Positions 19,014 to 30,002 are shown, numbered from the stretch's first letter. The stretch: 64,000 nucleotides of DNA from Symbiodinium microadriaticum (GCA_001939145.1 LSRX01000514.1:443654-507653); one strand, 5' to 3'. Translations and numbers: made by a program. Notes: generated by a model not told the origin, from the letters alone.

Positions 19014-19123
19014 ACTGTTAACTGATGATATAAATCCTGCATTACCTCAAGGGCCCTGAAACTATGGGATTTATAGTATATCCCTTAGTATGGATCATAC
19101 AGGAGTTAATATCACCAACAGTA
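19014..19123. mobile_element. family C MITE (copy 1, diverged)
   Basis: GATGATATAAATCCTGCATT at the left, AATATCACCAACAGTA at the right, with GGGCCCTGAAACTATGGG inside. Confidence 0.65.
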
Positions 19124-19335
19124 CTTATGTGTTTTATGGTACCCCAGCAGAGTTTAGGTTTTAGGGTTTAGGGTCCCGAAGTGTTATTCTAATCGTTAAT
19201 GCATGAGTTATAATTACTATGAACCCTAAACCCTAAACCGGATTTTACACGATGAACCGTAGCTGGAAGGCAGTTCGGAGGGACCTAAAGTGGTTCCCCC
19301 TTCTTCTCCCTCAACTTTTGTCCTGACCCGTACAG

Positions 19336-19359
19336 ATGACCCGACGCCCGAGCATCCTG
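19336..19359 (+). CDS. micro-exon candidate (8 codons)
   Basis: Strong pyrimidine tract ending GACCCGTACAG|, then ATG ACC CGA CGC CCG AGC ATC CTG, then a GT donor at 19360. Too short to judge alone. Confidence 0.3.
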
Positions 19360-19495
19360 GTTGTGGGGTTCAGGGATCGGGGCTTGGGTTGTGGGGCTAA
19401 GGGGATCAGGTTTGGGGTTGTGGGGTTTTGGGGTCGGGGAGTGGGGTTGTGGGTTTTTAGGGGTCAGGGTTGGGGATGTGGGGTTTAGGGATCAG

Positions 19496-19588
19496 GCTGC
19501 TTGGGAAGGATGCTGCTTGCCGGCTGCCGTGAAGCCCATACTCGCGGAGTCATCGGTCATCCCCTTCACACCCAAAGCCCGAGCCTGA
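19496..19588 (+). CDS. exon candidate ending in a stop
   Basis: ATCAG|GCTGCT acceptor. The frame reads AAWEGCCLPAAVKPILAESS, then VIPFTPKARA, and stops at TGA 19586-19588. It could be a terminal exon. Confidence 0.4.
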   Translation, partial: AAWEGCCLPAAVKPILAESSVIPFTPKARA

Positions 19589-19862
19589 AGCCTTAAACTT
19601 CCTTCAATCCCCGAAATCAAGACCTCAATGTCTCAAGCCTCAAAAAGCCTAAACTTCTAAACCAGGCTCTCAACATCTCTCAACCTAAAGCCCAACACGT
19701 TGCGCCCCAATATTCTAGATCCCCCAAATCCTCAACTATAGAAAACCGTACAGGTTATAGAACCTTCATCGTAACGCTCCGAGGAACCCGTATAGAAACT
19801 TTAGAGGACCCCTCCAAAAACCCCGTATAGAAAGTTTAAAGGACCCCTCTACCCAGACCCCC

Positions 19863-19959
19863 GGGAGGACCTAAAAAGTAGATCCCCTAATTTGGGACCC
19901 TAACTACTAAAGGGTACTCTATAGGAACCCCTGAAGGGATCTACTTTCTAGATCCTCCC
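19863..19959. mobile_element. family E MITE (copy 1)
   Basis: GGGAGGACCTAAAAAGTAGA and CTACTTTCTAGATCCTCCC arms. The second copy is at 48104. Confidence 0.7.
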
Positions 19960-20102
19960 CAAAATCTGGGTAGAAACCCTTACAGAACCCGCATCACGAC
20001 CCCTTGGTGGAACCCTTTATAAGAGATCCTTCACGGGGTACTCGAAGGGCTCCTTTAAGGGTCTTTTTAAAGGAATCCCTCTAGAAACCTTAGCCCTACA
20101 AC

Positions 20103-20150
20103 TCCAGCGACTCATACTTTAAGGCTTTCGGGCCTAAAGACCATACTGTG
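20103..20150 (-). repeat. family K dispersed repeat (reverse, partial)
   Basis: GACTCATACTTTAAGGCTTT and GGGCCTAAAGACCATACT match the complement of the other K copies. Confidence 0.5.
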
Positions 20151-20157
20151 TGTATGT

Positions 20158-20230
20158 ATATATATATATATAGCTTTCTGGAGAGTGCTGTATATATATA
20201 TATATATTAATATATACATATATATATATA
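20158..20230. repeat. (TA)n microsatellites
   Basis: Two TATATA blocks separated by about 20 bp. Confidence 0.9.
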
Positions 20231-20298
20231 AGATGCTTTTGACATATTTTGAGCCGTATTTAGGGTACAGGAATTCCCTCTCGCCCTTTGCTTTCCAG

Positions 20299-20351
20299 GA
20301 CCTTCGTTTCGGCCTGCCAACTCCCAGCCTTAGCCTGCCTCCCTCGCATGG
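20299..20351 (+). CDS. short exon candidate
   Basis: Pyrimidine-rich CCCTTTGCTTTCCAG|G acceptor. The frame DLRFGLPTPSLSLPPSH ends before a GT donor at 20352 that leads into TTATTAGGG. Confidence 0.4.
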
Positions 20352-20354
20352 GTT

Positions 20355-20600
20355 ATTAGGGTGCAGGGTTTAGGTATTACGATTTTTAGGGTTTAGGGTT
20401 CCGGGTTTAGGGATTACGATTTTTTGGGTTTAGGGTTCAGGGTTTAGGGATTAGGATTTTGGGTTTAGGGTGCTGGGCTTGGGGTTTTGGGATTAGGATT
20501 TTGGGTTTAGAGTTCTGGGCTTGGGGTCTAGGGATTACGATTTTTTGGGTTTAGGGTTCTGGGCTTGGGGTTTTGGGATTAGGATGTGGGTTTAGGGTTG
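20355..20600 (+). repeat. degenerate telomere-like array with longer period
   Basis: TTTAGGG-derived units (GGATTAGGATTTTGGGTTTAGGGTTC type) repeat roughly every 50-65 bp, indicating secondary expansion of a telomere-like block. Confidence 0.75.
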
Positions 20601-20995
20601 AGGAAGTTCAGGGTTTTGTTTGTTTAGCTTCGGTGTTTCGGCTCTATGCCACAAAAGTTACTACAAGGGCAAGGGTACCTGGAAGTTACAACAAGCATCT
20701 GGGGAGGGTTACAATAATACCCTAAGCCCTAAACCCCAAAACTTGGGGCTTACGGCTTCAAGATTTATCGGGTTTTAGGGATTACTTGGACCCTAAAGAA
20801 CTTATTTCTCAGCAGGTTTAGAAGGACATCATATCAGTTGGAGCCCCCTAATTAAACCCTAAACCCTATAAAGGTAGGTTTTATACGGTTACGGTAGGGC
20901 TTATGGCTACGGAGTTTACGGTTAAGCGGGTAGGCTTGAGGGATTGGGGTTCTGGGCCTGCGGTTCAGGTATGCCGTGCAGGGATTGGGGTTTCT

Positions 20996-21266
20996 GGTTT
21001 AGGGCTTATAGGGCTTGTAGGGTTTAGGGTTTATAGGGTTTAGGGTGTATAGGGTTTAGGGCTTATATAGGGTTTAGGGGTTTATAGGGTCAGGGTTTAT
21101 AGGGTTCAGGGTTTAGGGTTTAGGGGTTTATAGGGTCAGGGTTTATAGGGTTCAGGGTTTAGGGTGTATAGGGTTTAGGGCTTAGGGCTTATATAGTTTA
21201 GGGTTTAGGGTGTATGGGGTTTAGGGCTTATAGCTCTTAGGGTTTATAGGGTTTTTAGGGTGTAGG
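20996..21266 (+). repeat. telomere-like array, TTTAGGG with TATAGGG variants
   Basis: About 270 bp of GGGTTTAGGG, GGGTTTATAGGG and GGGTGTATAGGG units. Confidence 0.9.
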
Positions 21267-21535
21267 ACGGTATTAAGCAACCTCATTGAGTCGGTCAGTA
21301 GCCCACCGAAGCCCCAGGCCCTGATGAACCCTAAGCCAAAACCCTGAAGGCTAAGCCTTATCAACTCTACTTGGGTATCCGAAAATCCTACCATTTTTTT
21401 AAGGTTTAGACCCCATAGTTAAGGGGTCATTAACCTACTATTTCGTAGGGCTTGGGGGCATACAGGTAAACCCTAAACCTTTAAACCTAAGCCCAAAACC
21501 CCTAAACCCTAACCCCCAAACCCTGTCCCTTCAAG

Positions 21536-21669
21536 GCATGCCTTGGATGCCTCAAAAGAGCCCCAAACGGAAGACCCGGCCAGGCAAGTGAGTCCCCGGC
21601 CGGATTGGGGATGTATGCAGGAGGCCTTTTGGCGTAAAGTGACTCCCGTGGGCTTGACGGCGTTGGGGG
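21536..21669 (+). CDS. exon candidate, unknown protein
   Basis: TTCAAG|G acceptor after a CCCTAAA cluster. The frame reads HALDASKEPQTEDPARQVSP, RPDWGCMQEAFWRKVTPVGL and TALG, up to a GT donor at 21670. An internal GC donor (CCAG|GCAAGT at 21584) would give a shorter exon. TTTAGGG-like DNA follows. Confidence 0.5.
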
Positions 21670-22079
21670 GTGTTGGTCTAGGGCCTAGGGTTTACGTTTC
21701 AGGGTTCGGGTTTAGGGGTTTAGGTTTGGATTTAGGGACTGGGGGTTCAAATTAGGGGTCAGGGTTCAAGGCTCAAACCCAAACCCTCAACCCCAAAGCC
21801 CAAAACCCGAAACCCTAAACCCCAAAACCCTAAACTGCATTGGGTGGCTAGCGTGGGAGTCGTCTCGGGCTCTCGGAGCATCAAAGTCTGCTTTGGTATA
21901 GCCGTCCGGCCTCGATGTGTAAACTTCTGTTGGCGAAACTTCTTGAAGGACCCGGGACTCGCAAAGATCTGAGGAGGTTCTACCCGATAGCCTAAAAATC
22001 TTAAGTGGGTTCGAGGTAATGTAACCCTGATTCGGTTCACTTATCCTGCTTCTCGCCCTACCCAAAACCTACTTGCCAG

Positions 22080-22780
22080 GTCTCTTTCCCGTTCATAATC
22101 CCCTCCCCCGCCCAAGCCGTGTATGCCCCGTAGAAATACTAGGAATAGCCTCATAGAGCCTGTCGTGAGGCATTACTACATTTTGCTTTGGCCGCCTTTT
22201 GGGGGGATCAAGGCTTCAGACATTTGGGTTCTCAGGCTGTGCCGGGTCGAATAGCTTTGTAAAGTTCAAGCAGCACAATGTTGCTTAGAGTTTCATGCGG
22301 GTTGTATAGGGTTTTGGGGATGTGAAGGGTCAGGAGACTTTAATATGTACATTATAAGGAAGGCATCCTACTACTCCGAGATGTAGCAAGCTGGCAGCCT
22401 GTAGCTTCTCAAGAGTCTAGAATCCTTTGATGGTTACCCTAAGCCCTAAACCCCAAGCCCAAGCGGAGTGCACACATGTCCACCTTAAAGAAAACCCAAG
22501 CCCTAAACCCTGATGCATTTTTAGTCAGAGGAGCTGCGCTTCAGAGCTCAGTCATCAAGGTACAAGCTCTATACGTCCACGCCATATCGGTTTTTCAGCT
22601 ATACACTACTCCAGGGTACTGCCATAGACTAGAGTAGAACCATAGAGGTTTCCTATGCAACAAAAAAAGATGCCGTAGCCACAGCTGCAGCATTGTTGCA
22701 CAGGTGGGGTTAAGGATCCACTAGCAGTTGGATCCCTGCATCCCCAATCGTCGTGTCTGTCTGTCTGTTGTCTCAGCATT
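22080..22780. other. intervening unique DNA
   Basis: No convincing exon or repeat beyond a CCCTAAACCCCAAG cluster at 22440-22460. Confidence 0.45.
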
Positions 22781-22782
22781 TA

Positions 22783-22871
22783 CCCTGGGGCTCCAAATAG
22801 CCCAAAGTAGGTACAATTAACAGACTTTAGACCCCAAAGTAGGTACCATTTGTATACTTGGAGCCCTAGGG
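22783..22871 (-). mobile_element. family B MITE (copy 7, reverse)
   Basis: CCCTGGGGCTCCAAATAGCC to TACTTGGAGCCCTAGGG, preceded by TA; contains AAAGTAGGTACAATT and AAAGTAGGTACCATT. Confidence 0.8.
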
Positions 22872-23249
22872 TTAGGGTTTGGGGTTAAGGGCTCAGCCTT
22901 TCAGGTTTGATCGTGACTCGTGAAATTGATCTAGGTTTTTCTGAAAGGCTTGCCCTTCGAGTCATCGGACAATTTACACTCTGCTTTGTACCTGAACCTC
23001 CCAAAACCTTTCTGATTGTGAACCCTAATATGGAATTAGTAGGGGCCCAGCAAAAAAAAGGAGGTTCTGGTGGGTTAAGGTAAGGCTTTGGGAGGCAACC
23101 TTGATCCCAGAGCGTGAACCGCGAAATTAAGAATTGAGCCTGGTACCTCTAATCCCCAACTCTGAATTAGGAGTGCCTCAGTCAGGTTTGTAAGACAGAA
23201 TATTAGCAAGAAGTGTGTCCCTAAGTACACGTGTTTTTGTTTCCCATTG

Positions 23250-23367
23250 GAATCCTACCTAGAAACCTTGCAGTCAACAAAGGTGCTGGTGCTCACCCGC
23301 GGATGCCAGCAGTGGATTGTGCAATCGATGGAGATACTTGCCAAGCGCTTCAACGTGTACCATGCAT
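23250..23367 (+). CDS. exon candidate, possible HAD-like fragment
   Basis: Pyrimidine-rich upstream tract; the frame reads ESYLETLQSTKVLVLTRGCQ, then QWIVQSMEILAKRFNVYHA, ending before GTATGT (23368). The VLVLTRG strand followed by a W-containing helix recalls HAD-like phosphatase folds, but this is a guess from pattern alone. The acceptor is not obvious. Confidence 0.45.
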
Positions 23368-23605
23368 GTATGTTTGTTGAGATGGATTGCTCGCGTCAAG
23401 TGGCAATCAAGCTAAAAACTAGACGGGAATTGCCGGAGTCCGAAGCTCAGCTACCTGTTGCATTGTTTGGTTTAGGGTTGAGGGTTCCAACAACATCGAG
23501 AAACTTAGGGCACGTATGCAGCGCGAGATTTCCAAACGCCCCGCTGCTACTCTACCCATCACAGTGTCTCTGTCAGTGCTGATGATTACCATTATTATTG
23601 GTATT

Positions 23606-23672
23606 GTTATATATATATATATATATACATACATACACATTCATTCGTGTGCCTCTCTCTCTCTCTCTGTGA
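23606..23672. repeat. microsatellites (TA)n and (CT)n
   Basis: TATATA at 23609-23628, then CATACATACA, then CTCTCTCT. Confidence 0.9.
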
Positions 23673-23756
23673 GTGTTTTCTTGGGGTGTCTCATAATCCT
23701 TTTTGTTAGGGATCTCGAGCCCTAGGCCGAGCTGAACAAGAGGAACGAAGGTGCCC

Positions 23757-23862
23757 TTCGATGATATAAACCCTGCATTACCCATAATAAGGAATAGGAC
23801 GATAATTCCCACACTTTAGGGTCCATAAAGTATACATGCAGGATTATATATCATCAACCGTA
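23757..23862. mobile_element. family C MITE (copy 2)
   Basis: TTCGATGATATAAACCCTGC at the left, ATATATCATCAACCGTA at the right, with the conserved inner TTTAGGGTCC. Confidence 0.75.
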
Positions 23863-23989
23863 TCAAGAGTTTTTTTGGAAAAGTAGAGCTTAGAAAGGGT
23901 CTTGCTTGGATTCGTGCAGGGTGTTCGGAGAGCACGGATTCGGCTCCGGGTTTATTTTTTCCCCCTTTCGGGCTACCCTAAACCCTGTT

Positions 23990-24098
23990 TAAGGCTTAGG
24001 GTTTAGGGCTTAGGGTTTAGGGCTTAGGGCTTAGGGTTTAGGGTTTAGGGTTCAGGTTTAGGGTTTAGGGTTTCCTAAACCTTAAACCCTAAACCCAA
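23990..24098. repeat. telomere-like cluster switching from TTTAGGG to CCCTAAA
   Basis: TTTAGGG/CTTAGGG units to 24075, then CCTAAACCTTAAACCCTAAACCC in the opposite sense. Confidence 0.85.
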
Positions 24099-24099
24099 T

Positions 24100-25730
24100 G
24101 CTTTAGACGGAAATCCAACACAAAGCCCGAAGCCAGCGGGCTCTAAACCCTGGGCCCCAACGACTCCCATGTAATTTCGTCAAGCACCCGTAACCCCCAA
24201 CAGGTGAACCTCAACAGCACCGCACAAAAACATCAGCAACTCTTCGCAACAAAATCCCTTGCGCCCTGCATCTTGCACACTCTATAACCTGAGATGCCCT
24301 ATGCAAACCGCGAAATCCTACTCTACAGTTTGCCCATAATTGAACTCTGAACCATCCCGCAGAACCTCAGAAGTCACGGTCACGAGGATCCACCACCATC
24401 TGGGACTTACCAGCGAGTTCACAGCTGCCAGACTCAAACTCGTTTTAATTCTCGGGGTCTGGATGCATCGGTTTCGTAAAGCAATATCGTCGTAGCAATA
24501 TTGCGAGCAGCAGTACAATCATTGTAACAGTCATAAGAGTACTAGTAGCAAGTATCAACGATAGTAGTGATGACAGTAGTAGCTGGTGATGGTAGTAGCT
24601 AGTCCTACTCATCAATAAATACATGCAAGTCAGTAACATTAGGTATATAGGTATATACAGACATCTACAATCGTTTTGGACAGGTTTTGGAGTTCCGGTG
24701 AAAACGTTTATACATAGGGAGTATATACGCACGTCTGGATGAGTTTGTTGTTTTTTCAAAATGATTTAAGTGATGCTTGTTGACTACAACTGTATCGACT
24801 GTAGGAGCGGGGCAAAACCACTAGTTGTTGAATTTGTTGCGCCATTCCACTTGCTCGAGGAGGTCGCAGGTTAAAGCCTGGAACCCTAAACCTTAAAACC
24901 CCAAACCCAATATTGAAAGGCGACAGAGGGGCATAAGGGCGACACCTTGGGCCTGAACCGTTCGATGCCGGCGACTGTCAGTTAACTATTTCGTGTTGTT
25001 GCCCTTAGTTCTGGTATATCGTTGTAGTGAGCAAAGCAGCCTTATTGGTCTCGGACCTTGTGTTTCGTACCTGGTTGCTCGTGACTACTCATTCCTTGCT
25101 TGTTATAGCTGAGTCTTTTAACACCAAACTGTACAGCTTGAATTCACAAGATTTGCACGAGTACAATGTATTCAACCCTGAATCCAATCCTAGAATCCCG
25201 AGATTTTAATCATTCAAGCTCCCAAAGGCCTTAATCATATAAACACCACGCGCTCACAGCCGCAGGCACACGAAACGAAATCATTAATCAGACACACATA
25301 TATGCCTGCACAATCGTGCACACAAGGTACATGCAGTTTCCATCACTGCGAATGTATTTTCTCTACATACTAGAAAAACAACCCAATGATTCATACACAG
25401 CAAACAGGTGATCATAATGATGTAAACTGATAAGGTTTAAGCTTTGAATTACAGTAAGCGTATACTCATATTATATACGTGCACAGCAATTCAAGCCTAT
25501 TGTGCATGCATTACTCGCACTCTCAATCTCCATGTGTGTGTGTATACATATGTGTGTGTATGTATATATATATATGGGTAATTACACTTAACGCACCAAC
25601 GGACGAAGCAAAGTGTCCTCAAGCGCTGAGGTGAAGCTCCAGCGTCAGACGGAATCCCTGGGTTTCGCCCCACGCAAATCAGTCCTGTGCCTTCTCTGCC
25701 TTTAGGGCCTTGAGGGGTTGGGGTTGACGA
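24100..25730. other. long AT-rich intervening DNA
   Basis: No exon candidate that I trust. The GTAG/TAGTAGTA-rich part near 24490-24640 produces spurious ORFs, and there are TGTGTGTA/TATA repeats near 25535-25575. Telomere-like units are almost absent, unlike the rest of the window. Confidence 0.5.
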
Positions 25731-25755
25731 TGAGTGCTTAGCTTTCCGTTACTAT

Positions 25756-25851
25756 ATGCATATATATATATATATTTATTTATTTATTTATTTGTTTATT
25801 TATTTTTTGTACATACACATACACACACACACACGCAGACTCTCTCTCTCT

Positions 25852-25888
<37 letters not shown>
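25756..25888. repeat. microsatellite cluster (TA)n, (TTTA)n, (CA)n, (CT)n
   Basis: TATATA, TTTATTTATTTA, CACACACA, CTCTCTCT and a second TATATA tract in sequence. Confidence 0.95.
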
Positions 25889-25889
<1 letters not shown>

Positions 25890-26060
25890 TAGACATGTTT
25901 ATGTATACATATGTCATATGATAGATAGCTGCACAGATACTGACATGACGCAGGATTGGGCTCGAAAGGGGGTTTAAGTTCTTTCGGTTGTGCAGTCTTG
26001 GGTTTTGTTCATGTTGAGCTCTGTGGGGAGTGAGCGTGGGAAAGCGAAGGTTTAGGTGTC

Positions 26061-26147
26061 ATACAGTTGTTAGCTTAAGGACCCCAAACTATGGGAACTA
26101 TGGTCTATTCCTTACTATGGGTAATGCAGGATTTATATCATGAACAA
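26061..26147. mobile_element. family C MITE (copy 3, left end missing)
   Basis: Retains TTAAGGACCCCAAACTATGG and GGTAATGCAGGATTTATATC but lacks the left TIR. Confidence 0.7.
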
Positions 26148-26349
26148 GTTTAGGGCTTGAGGTTTGGGGTTTAGGGTTTGTAGGGTTTAGGGTTTAGGGG
26201 TTTAGGGCTTAAGGAGTTTATGGTTTAGGGCCGTTTAGGGAGTTTAGCTTAGCCCGAAAGCCTAAATGTTTTAGGGTTTGTGACTGTGAATTTTGAGGCT
26301 TCGCGGATTTAATGCCCCCCAGTAACTTAGTCTCACTGCCCCCTGTTGA

Positions 26350-26465
26350 TACGGTTGGTGGTATAAATCCTGCATTACCCTTAGTAGTAAGGAATAGACC
26401 ACAAGTCCCATAGTTTAGGGTCCTTGAGTCCTTAAGGTAATGCAGGATTTATATCATCAACCGTA
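26350..26465. mobile_element. family C MITE (copy 4, near full length)
   Basis: TACGGTTGGTGGTATAAATC to TATATCATCAACCGTA. Long TIRs of about 30 bp bounded by TA on each side. Confidence 0.8.
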
Positions 26466-26588
26466 TGCGGGGGGGTGTCTCAGTATGAAAAAAACCCGAA
26501 GATTCGTACGAGGGTGCTCTTGTCAGCCAAGAAGTCACTGAGGAAGCCACAGTTCGCGTCTCGCGGTGTTCATGAGCTTTGCTTTGTA

Positions 26589-26698
26589 TATATGGGTAGT
26601 TCTCTAAATTAGGGCCCCTGTTTAGGGTCCTCTTTATAAGGGTGCCGTACTATATTTGGGACCAAAGAGGGACCCTAATTTAGAGAACTACTCATATA
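26589..26698. mobile_element. family D MITE (copy 3)
   Basis: TATGGGTAGTTCTCTAAATT to AATTTAGAGAACTACTCATA, with central GGGTGCCGTACTATAT. Family G sequence follows at once. Confidence 0.8.
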
Positions 26699-26776
26699 CT
26701 CAGGCCTTAATGTGGTCCTTATATAGATACTTAAGGGCCCAAGTATACACTGTATGGGTTCATGGACCCTTAGGGA
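26692..26776. mobile_element. family G element, left-truncated, fused to family D
   Basis: ACTCAGGCCTTAATGTGGTC to GGTTCATGGACCCTTAGG. Its left TIR is replaced by the family D right end. Confidence 0.65.
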
Positions 26777-26829
26777 GGGACAAGGGATCAATGCAACGCT
26801 TTCAGATTTCGGGCCAGTGCCCCTAAGCC

Positions 26830-26932
26830 CGAAACCAAAAAACCCTAAACCCCAAACCCTAAACCCCTAAACCCCTAAACCCCTAAACCCCTAAACCCCT
26901 AAACCCCTAACCCTAAACCCTAAAACCCTAAA
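26830..26932 (-). repeat. telomere-like cluster, CCCCTAAA orientation
   Basis: Ten or more CCCCTAAA/CCCTAAA units directly before the exon candidate at 26941. Confidence 0.95.
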
Positions 26933-26940
26933 CCAAACTC

Positions 26941-27043
26941 GGCTTGGAGAACGGTGTTCAAAGGCAGCTGATGAGCTCCGCTTTGGCGCCGTTGGCCGAC
27001 GAGAAGCTCGGATGTGTTGCAGAGACTCCATTCGTGATGGGGG
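26941..27043 (+). CDS. exon candidate bracketed by telomere-like repeats
   Basis: The frame reads GLENGVQRQLMSSALAPLAD, then EKLGCVAETPFVMG. The right end is a possible GC donor (GGG|GCTTTTAGGG) leading into TTTAGGG. CCCTAAA on the left. It contains CAGAGACTCCATT, identical to a family A terminus, perhaps by chance. Confidence 0.5.
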
Positions 27044-27154
27044 GCTTTTAGGGTTTAGGGTTTATGGTTAACCCTAAACCCTGAACCCTGAACCCTAAAC
27101 CCTGGGTGTAGGGTTAGACTGGAAGAGTTGTATACAACAGGTTTCCCAGGGGGC

Positions 27155-27232
27155 CCCTTTTCAATTTGTTTGAGGTGTTAGGTTGCTTAGATAGCACTAT
27201 CCAACACCGAAAAAGGGGTCCCTGTTCATTCC
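27155..27232. repeat. single-copy near-palindrome
   Basis: GGGGGCCCCTTTTCAATTTG and CCGAAAAAGGGGTCCCTG arms with GTGTTAGGTTGC...ATCCAACAC in the centre. Confidence 0.4.
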
Positions 27233-28067
27233 TAGCTTTCTGGGGATCCTGGTAAAAGGGTTTTATGAGGCTGGTGTAGGGCTGCTAGGCGGTTTAAATG
27301 ACTGTTTGGGTCACCTCAAGAGTCGCCGTCCCTGAGCAACATGTCCTAGGACCTGGATGCAACATGGGTCGTATATGAACCGGCTACGAGAAATGACGGG
27401 GTGTCCTGCAGGATGGGGAGTTGGAGTTGTTGCGTGTTTCCTGTGGACCTTCGGTTCGACCCTCCTTGGGGTTTTTGTTTAGGGGTTTAGAGTTTAGGGT
27501 TTGTTTACAAGGGTGTGCACGTTGTTGCCTCGATGGTCATTTACCCGAGTTTACCCTAACTGCAAGGGTCCAAGTACATGGTAGTCGTGCATTTGCTCTC
27601 CCGTGTACTTAAAACCCTAAACCCTAAACCCTGAACCCTAGACCCTACTTATTGGAATGTACATAATTGCTACCTTTAGCCCAAGAATTAGATAGAGGGG
27701 CCCCTGGAGTATCCGGAGTCTGGGCTGGGCTGTTGATACTGGAGGTGTCGGTTTCCGAAGGTCGTTCTGACACAAACTTTCGTGCTCCGAGTACCCTACA
27801 CCTTTAAGTTTAAACCTTTAACCCTAAACCGTTAACCCCAACCCAAAACCTTAAGCCCTACACCCTGAACCCTAAACCCTAAACCTTTAACCCTACATAG
27901 CTTGTATGTTTGGGGCGTAGCAGAGGGCTTAAGTTTAAGCGTTGGCTTTATGACTTTAGTCTTAAATGATTGCTCACACAACTTCTAAATCGGCCCCGCT
28001 ATGAACTAGAAGCCCATGGGTCCTAGAAGCCATGAACCTGTAAATGTGAGCACCCCGAACCGCCTAC

Positions 28068-28178
28068 CTAGGTCCCTGAGTGGTACCCTTTTCCCCTTTT
28101 TAGTTTAGGGCTCCCTTACTAAAGCAGAAGAGTAGGAAAAAGGGTACCCTTATTACAAAGAGGCTACTCAGGAACCAA
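28068..28178. repeat. single-copy near-palindrome
   Basis: GGTCCCTGAGTGGTACCCTT and AAGGGTACCCTTATTA...CTACTCAGGAACC arms. Confidence 0.5.
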
Positions 28179-28317
28179 GCTACCACTGTGATTTGTTCTG
28201 TCTCTAGCCTCAAACTCTAGACCTCAAACATACCACAGTCTTTCGACTTTGGACACGGATGTCTGCAGGGTTGGAACAAGGTACTCGGACAAAGAAACAT
28301 ACCACTGCTTTAAAGGC

Positions 28318-28408
28318 CTACCCTAAACCCCTTAACCCTAAACCCCTAAATCCCGAAACCTTAAACCCTAAACCCCTAAACCTAAACCCCCAAACCCTAA
28401 ACCCTAAG
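28318..28408 (-). repeat. telomere-like cluster, CCCTAAA orientation
   Basis: CCCCTAAA/CCCTAAA units before the exon candidate at 28422. Confidence 0.9.
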
Positions 28409-28421
28409 CCCCCGACCAAAG

Positions 28422-28469
28422 GTCTGACTCGGAAGATGATCCTTTTGAGGCCACGGCAGCTTTGCGCAT
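28422..28469 (+). CDS. short acidic exon candidate
   Basis: CCAAAG| acceptor. The frame SDSEDDPFEATAALR ends in AT|GTGTGT (donor 28470). CCCTAAA before and TTTAGGG after (28504-28562). A second frame (KGLTRKMILLRPRQLCACV) is open to TAG. Confidence 0.45.
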
Positions 28470-28836
28470 GTGTGTAGGAATTTATTCAGTGAAGCTATGA
28501 CAAGGGTTTAGGGGCTTCGGGGTTTAGGGGTTCAGGGTTTAGGGGTTTAGGGGTTTAGGGTGACAATTGAAAGTTTGAGGTTGAGGGTTTAGGATTCGGG
28601 GTTGAGTCTTTTGCAGGTCTGTCGAGATAGGACATGGCAGGTTTTTTTTTAATGGAGGTTTTAAGTTTAGGATTCAAACCCTAAACCCTATACCCTAAAC
28701 TTTAGGATTCAGTTGGGACGGCCGCGAAGTTTTGGCAGCTAGGCTTAGAGGGGCACTTGCCCTTTGTCTGAAAGCTTGTTGGGATGCCGTTGACTCGTCC
28801 AATTTGTAAGGTGATGCAGCTCTTTCAGGTATTTAT

Positions 28837-28900
28837 CCAGAGAACCCAATACCCCTTAATTAAGGAATATACCTTAAATTATAGGGGCTTTAATATTAAG
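28837..28900. mobile_element. family A MITE (copy 5, left half only)
   Basis: CCAGAGAACCCAATACCCCT and TTAAGGAATATACCTTAAAT are present. The right arm is missing. Confidence 0.65.
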
Positions 28901-29473
28901 AATTTGTTCAAACCCAACAATCGTCAGCAAAGCCTAGTATTGTCTGCTTTTTTCTACACTTGCAGCTTCGGATTCGGTGATGGAGGTGGTGGGCTTCCGT
29001 GAATCTGAGACTCTGAATGTTTAGGATGCAGGGTTTAGGGTTTAAGGCTTCGGTCGTTTCCCGTTGATGCCAGGGTGGATGGTTTGCCACAGGGCTCAGC
29101 GAGTATGTATTTTTGGTAGTCGGCTTTGCGTTTTGCTTGGTGGTGCTGGCATTTACTACAGGCACGAAGCTACCTTACCCTCAGACTCCCTCTCCGCGCT
29201 ATCGATCACAAAGCTCTTGTCATGGAATGGTATCCCGGAATGTCTGACTGATGTCGGTTCATACTACTGACATACGTACATGATGCACCGAGTCCGACAC
29301 CATGCACACATGGTATGTTCCATCTCCGAACAAGTGTCGTGTAGCTTGATCCCTAATGTCAAAGCTTGAACAACTACCGATACTACCCATTAGGGTACCT
29401 GTTCATTCTTACGCCTACTAATTCTAATGCTACAATAAATTCCAAAATCACTTTAACCGCAGTAACCCTTTAA

Positions 29474-29575
29474 GGAACTACCCCAAAGGGTCCCATGTAG
29501 CTATATTAGCAGAATGTAGGGTTTCTATATTAGGAGTTGCTACTATGATTTAGGGTCAGGATCCCTCTGGGTACT
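29474..29575. mobile_element. family H palindromic element (copy 1)
   Basis: AAAGGGTCCCATGTAGC with inner AGAATGTAGGGTTTCTA and TATGATTTAGGG. The inner part matches the reverse complement of 33882-33985. Confidence 0.6.
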
Positions 29576-29598
29576 TGTCACGCGTCCCTGTAGTAGCC

Positions 29599-29700
29599 AT
29601 GCTCGGAGGACGAAGAAGCCGAGCCGACGATCGGAAAGCGAACAGGCCACTGCATCAGCAACGAGCCCTAGGCCTGTTGTTTCAATTTCGGCTGGCGTAG
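29599..29700 (+). CDS. exon candidate or small ORF
   Basis: ATG-initiated, reading MLGGRRSRADDRKANRPLHQ, then QRALGLLFQFRLA, stop TAG. Arginine-rich; no flanking telomere-like cluster. It starts 24 bp after the family H element. Confidence 0.3.
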   Translation: MLGGRRSRADDRKANRPLHQQRALGLLFQFRLA

Positions 29701-30002
29701 GGGTTTCATGGCTCTGAAATGGTCAAAGCCGTAATGGAGAGACAGAGGTTTCGGATTGGGGGAATTGGGGTTAGTAGTTGCGACATGGCTGAAGCTCAAT
29801 GGTAGAAGTATTGTGCAAGACCCTAAACCCTAAGCCCTACAAGCCCTGAGCCATAAACCTGAAGCCCTAATCCCCAAACCCTTAACCCTACTGTAAGCCA
29901 TCGTCATCTGGGTATCGAGCCGGCTGCCTCCCAGTCCATGCAAACTCGCCCCATGACCCCCAAAGCATGAGGTCTACAACCACGGTTTCCCTAATTAGGC
30001 TC

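Noticed and set aside
22660-22690. Spliced-leader relic (GCCGTAGCCA resembles the start of the dinoflagellate spliced leader)
   Set aside because: Only about nine bases match and the characteristic TTTTGGCTCAAG part is absent. No other relic was found in the window.
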